From a candidate division GN15 bacterium (lineage in GTDB: Bacteria > Zixibacteria > MSB-5A5 > GN15 > FEB-12), in contig WJKG01000155.1 of assembly GCA_014729205.1 (NCBI GenBank), forward strand, positions 1 through 5,656: a stretch of 5,656 nt of DNA. Reading direction: 5' to 3'. The first letter of the stretch is position 1, and each line of letters begins with the position of its first letter. Position numbers and translations under genes: made by a program. Shown in pieces: positions 4,294 through 5,656 of the stretch. The notes below the pieces were generated by a model. It was not told where the DNA came from, searched no databases, and saw only the letters and a program-made list of their open reading frames with translations.

Positions 4294-5656
4294 ATGCTGA
4301 AGAGCTTAATAGAATTCACTCTGCACCACCGCTATGCGGTACTGGTGCTGGCAGGATTGCTGTGCGCGGTCGGTTTGGTTGCCCTGCTCAATCTGCCGTT
4401 TGACGCCTTCCCGGATACCACACCGGTACTGGTGCAGGTTAACGTATCTGCTCCCGGATGGGCCCCCGAAGACCTGGAACGCCTGGTCACCTATCCCGTG
4501 GAGCAGGTGCTAACGGGATTATCCGGGCTGACGGAGGTCAGATCTGTTACCAAGTACAGTCTGTGCCAGGTGACGGCCATCTTCGAAGATGGAACCGATC
4601 TGTATCTGGCCCGTCAACAGGTGAGCGAGCGATTGCTTGCAGCGGAGTTACCGGACGGGGTCGGCAACCCGCAACTGGGGCCGGTATCGACCGGCCTGGG
4701 CGAGATCTTCCATTACGTAGTGCTCAGTGACTCCAACGACCCGACCGCAGCTCGTACAGCCCAGGATTGGATCATCAAGCCGCAGCTTCAGGCCGTACCG
4801 GGCGTGGCCGAGGTTAACAGCTGGGGAGGATTCGAGAAGCAGTACACAGTGATATTCCATCCCGACCAGCTGGCACGCTACAACCTGACGGTCGAGGAGG
4901 TAGTGCGTACGATTCGCGAGGACCTGGGCAACACACCGGGCGGCCAGGTGGTTCGTGGGGGCGAAATGACCATCGTGCGGGGAGTGGGGACTGTCGAGTC
5001 CATCGAGCAGATCGAACGTATCGTTTTGGCAGCACCGGAGACAGTGCCGATCACGGTGGGGCATGTGGGCGAAGTCGCCATCAGCCACGAGCTTCGTCGG
5101 GGCGCTGCTACCTATAACGGCGATGGAGAGGCGGTACTGGGGCTTGGGTTCATGATCACTGGAGAGAATCCCGCCCAGATTACCGAACAGCTTTCCGAAC
5201 GCCTGGCGGAGACTCAGAAGAACCTGCCGGAGGGCATACATGCGGTTCCTGTCTACGAGCGGACAGAACTGGTCGACAAGGTGCTGAAGACAGTGGAGTC
5301 CAATCTGCTGTTCGGGGCTCTGCTGGTGATAGCTGTCTTGTTTGTATTTCTGGGAAACCTGCGCGCCGGTTTGATTGTCGCCTCAGCAATTCCGCTGTCA
5401 ATGATGTTTGCATTTGACATGATGGCTCGTTTCGGTATCGCTGGCAGCCTGATGAGTCTGGGGGCAATCGACTTCGGCCTCGCCGTGGACAACGCCGTCA
5501 TTCAGGTGGAAAACTCGGTTCGACGTCTCTCGCAGCAAAGGGACTCACGCTCCAGGTTGGATGTCATTCGCGATGCTATCCTCGAGGTGCGTAAACCGAC
5601 GCTGTTTGGGGAATTGATCATCATCATTGTATACCTCCCTATCCTCACCCTGCAGG
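4294..5656 (+). CDS. czcA: Heavy-metal efflux RND pump, CzcA family (partial, N-terminal 454 codons)
   Basis: The frame is open from ATG 4294 to the window end with no stop, giving roughly the first 44 percent of a protein usually about 1,040 residues. TM1 is at about 14-33, then LPFDAFPDTTPVLVQVN (34-50) as in HME-RND pumps, a periplasmic porter region to about 335, TM2 at 337-354, TM3 at 358-377, TM4 at 384-403 and the beginning of TM5 (FGELIIIIVYLPILTL). TM4 carries D393, D399 and E406 in GAIDFGLAVDNAVIQVEN, the same spacing as the proton-relay acids of Cupriavidus CzcA. CusA-type pumps lack the first Asp, so this is Czc/Cnr-like rather than CusA-like. The usual DGAV is DNAV here. The metal-site residues of the second half lie outside the window. 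No clear Shine-Dalgarno precedes the ATG; the 8-base gap after the adaptor stop suggests translational coupling. The symbol denotes the family, not a proven zinc, cobalt or cadmium substrate. Confidence 0.95.
   Translation, partial: MLKSLIEFTLHHRYAVLVLAGLLCAVGLVALLNLPFDAFPDTTPVLVQVNVSAPGWAPEDLERLVTYPVEQVLTGLSGLTEVRSVTKYSLCQVTAIFEDGTDLYLARQQVSERLLAAELPDGVGNPQLGPVSTGLGEIFHYVVLSDSNDPTAARTAQDWIIKPQLQAVPGVAEVNSWGGFEKQYTVIFHPDQLARYNLTVEEVVRTIREDLGNTPGGQVVRGGEMTIVRGVGTVESIEQIERIVLAAPETVPITVGHVGEVAISHELRRGAATYNGDGEAVLGLGFMITGENPAQITEQLSERLAETQKNLPEGIHAVPVYERTELVDKVLKTVESNLLFGALLVIAVLFVFLGNLRAGLIVASAIPLSMMFAFDMMARFGIAGSLMSLGAIDFGLAVDNAVIQVENSVRRLSQQRDSRSRLDVIRDAILEVRKPTLFGELIIIIVYLPILTLQ

Noticed and set aside
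4458..5241. Open frames on both strands inside the pump region (e.g. 4458-4730 +, 4648-5241 -)
   Set aside because: The continuous + strand frame from 4294 encodes a clear CzcA-type pump through this whole stretch; the others are shadows.

Overview
The window reads as chromosomal DNA from a diderm (Gram-negative-type) bacterium. Every gene is on the + strand, the sequence is moderately GC-rich, and the envelope proteins include the end of a TonB-dependent outer-membrane receptor, a lipoprotein membrane-fusion adaptor and an RND pump. The mix resembles deep-branching FCB-group or candidate-phylum bacteria (e.g. Zixibacteria-like), but that placement is a weak inference. I see no transposase, integrase, phage gene, CRISPR array, tRNA or rRNA.

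Layout: (1) 1-260, the C-terminal end of a TonB-dependent receptor, followed by a strong hairpin terminator at 415-447. (2) 261-716, an intergenic region with that terminator, a good sigma70-type promoter (560-589), a possible attenuator-like pair of alternative hairpins (594-639) and an 11-bp leader hairpin just before a ribosome binding site (671-696). (3) 717-2045, a two-gene unit: a small two-helix membrane protein of the DUF5676/'holin-like' type, then an aldo/keto reductase very like Bacillus YhdN (general stress protein 69, AKR11B). (4) 2046-2216, a promoter (2142-2169) bracketed by a perfect 9-bp inverted repeat (2129-2137 / 2167-2175). (5) 2217 to the end of the window, a probable heavy-metal efflux operon: a secreted or anchored Cys-rich small protein, a CzcB/CusB-type lipoprotein adaptor with a His-rich N-terminus and duplicated Cys/His motifs, and the N-terminal 454 codons of a CzcA-type RND pump that runs off the window end.

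How the genes may work together: the pump is a proton-driven heavy-metal exporter and the adaptor joins it to an outer-membrane TolC-like channel that is not in the window. The adaptor's unusually long N-terminal part (about 165 residues) and the Cys-rich small protein both look like periplasmic metal-binding devices that could capture or sense metal and pass it to the pump. This combination is the most interesting content here. The metal cannot be named: the pump's TM4 motif is of the Czc/Cnr 'DFG...D...E' kind rather than the CusA kind, but the residues that usually report specificity are beyond the window.
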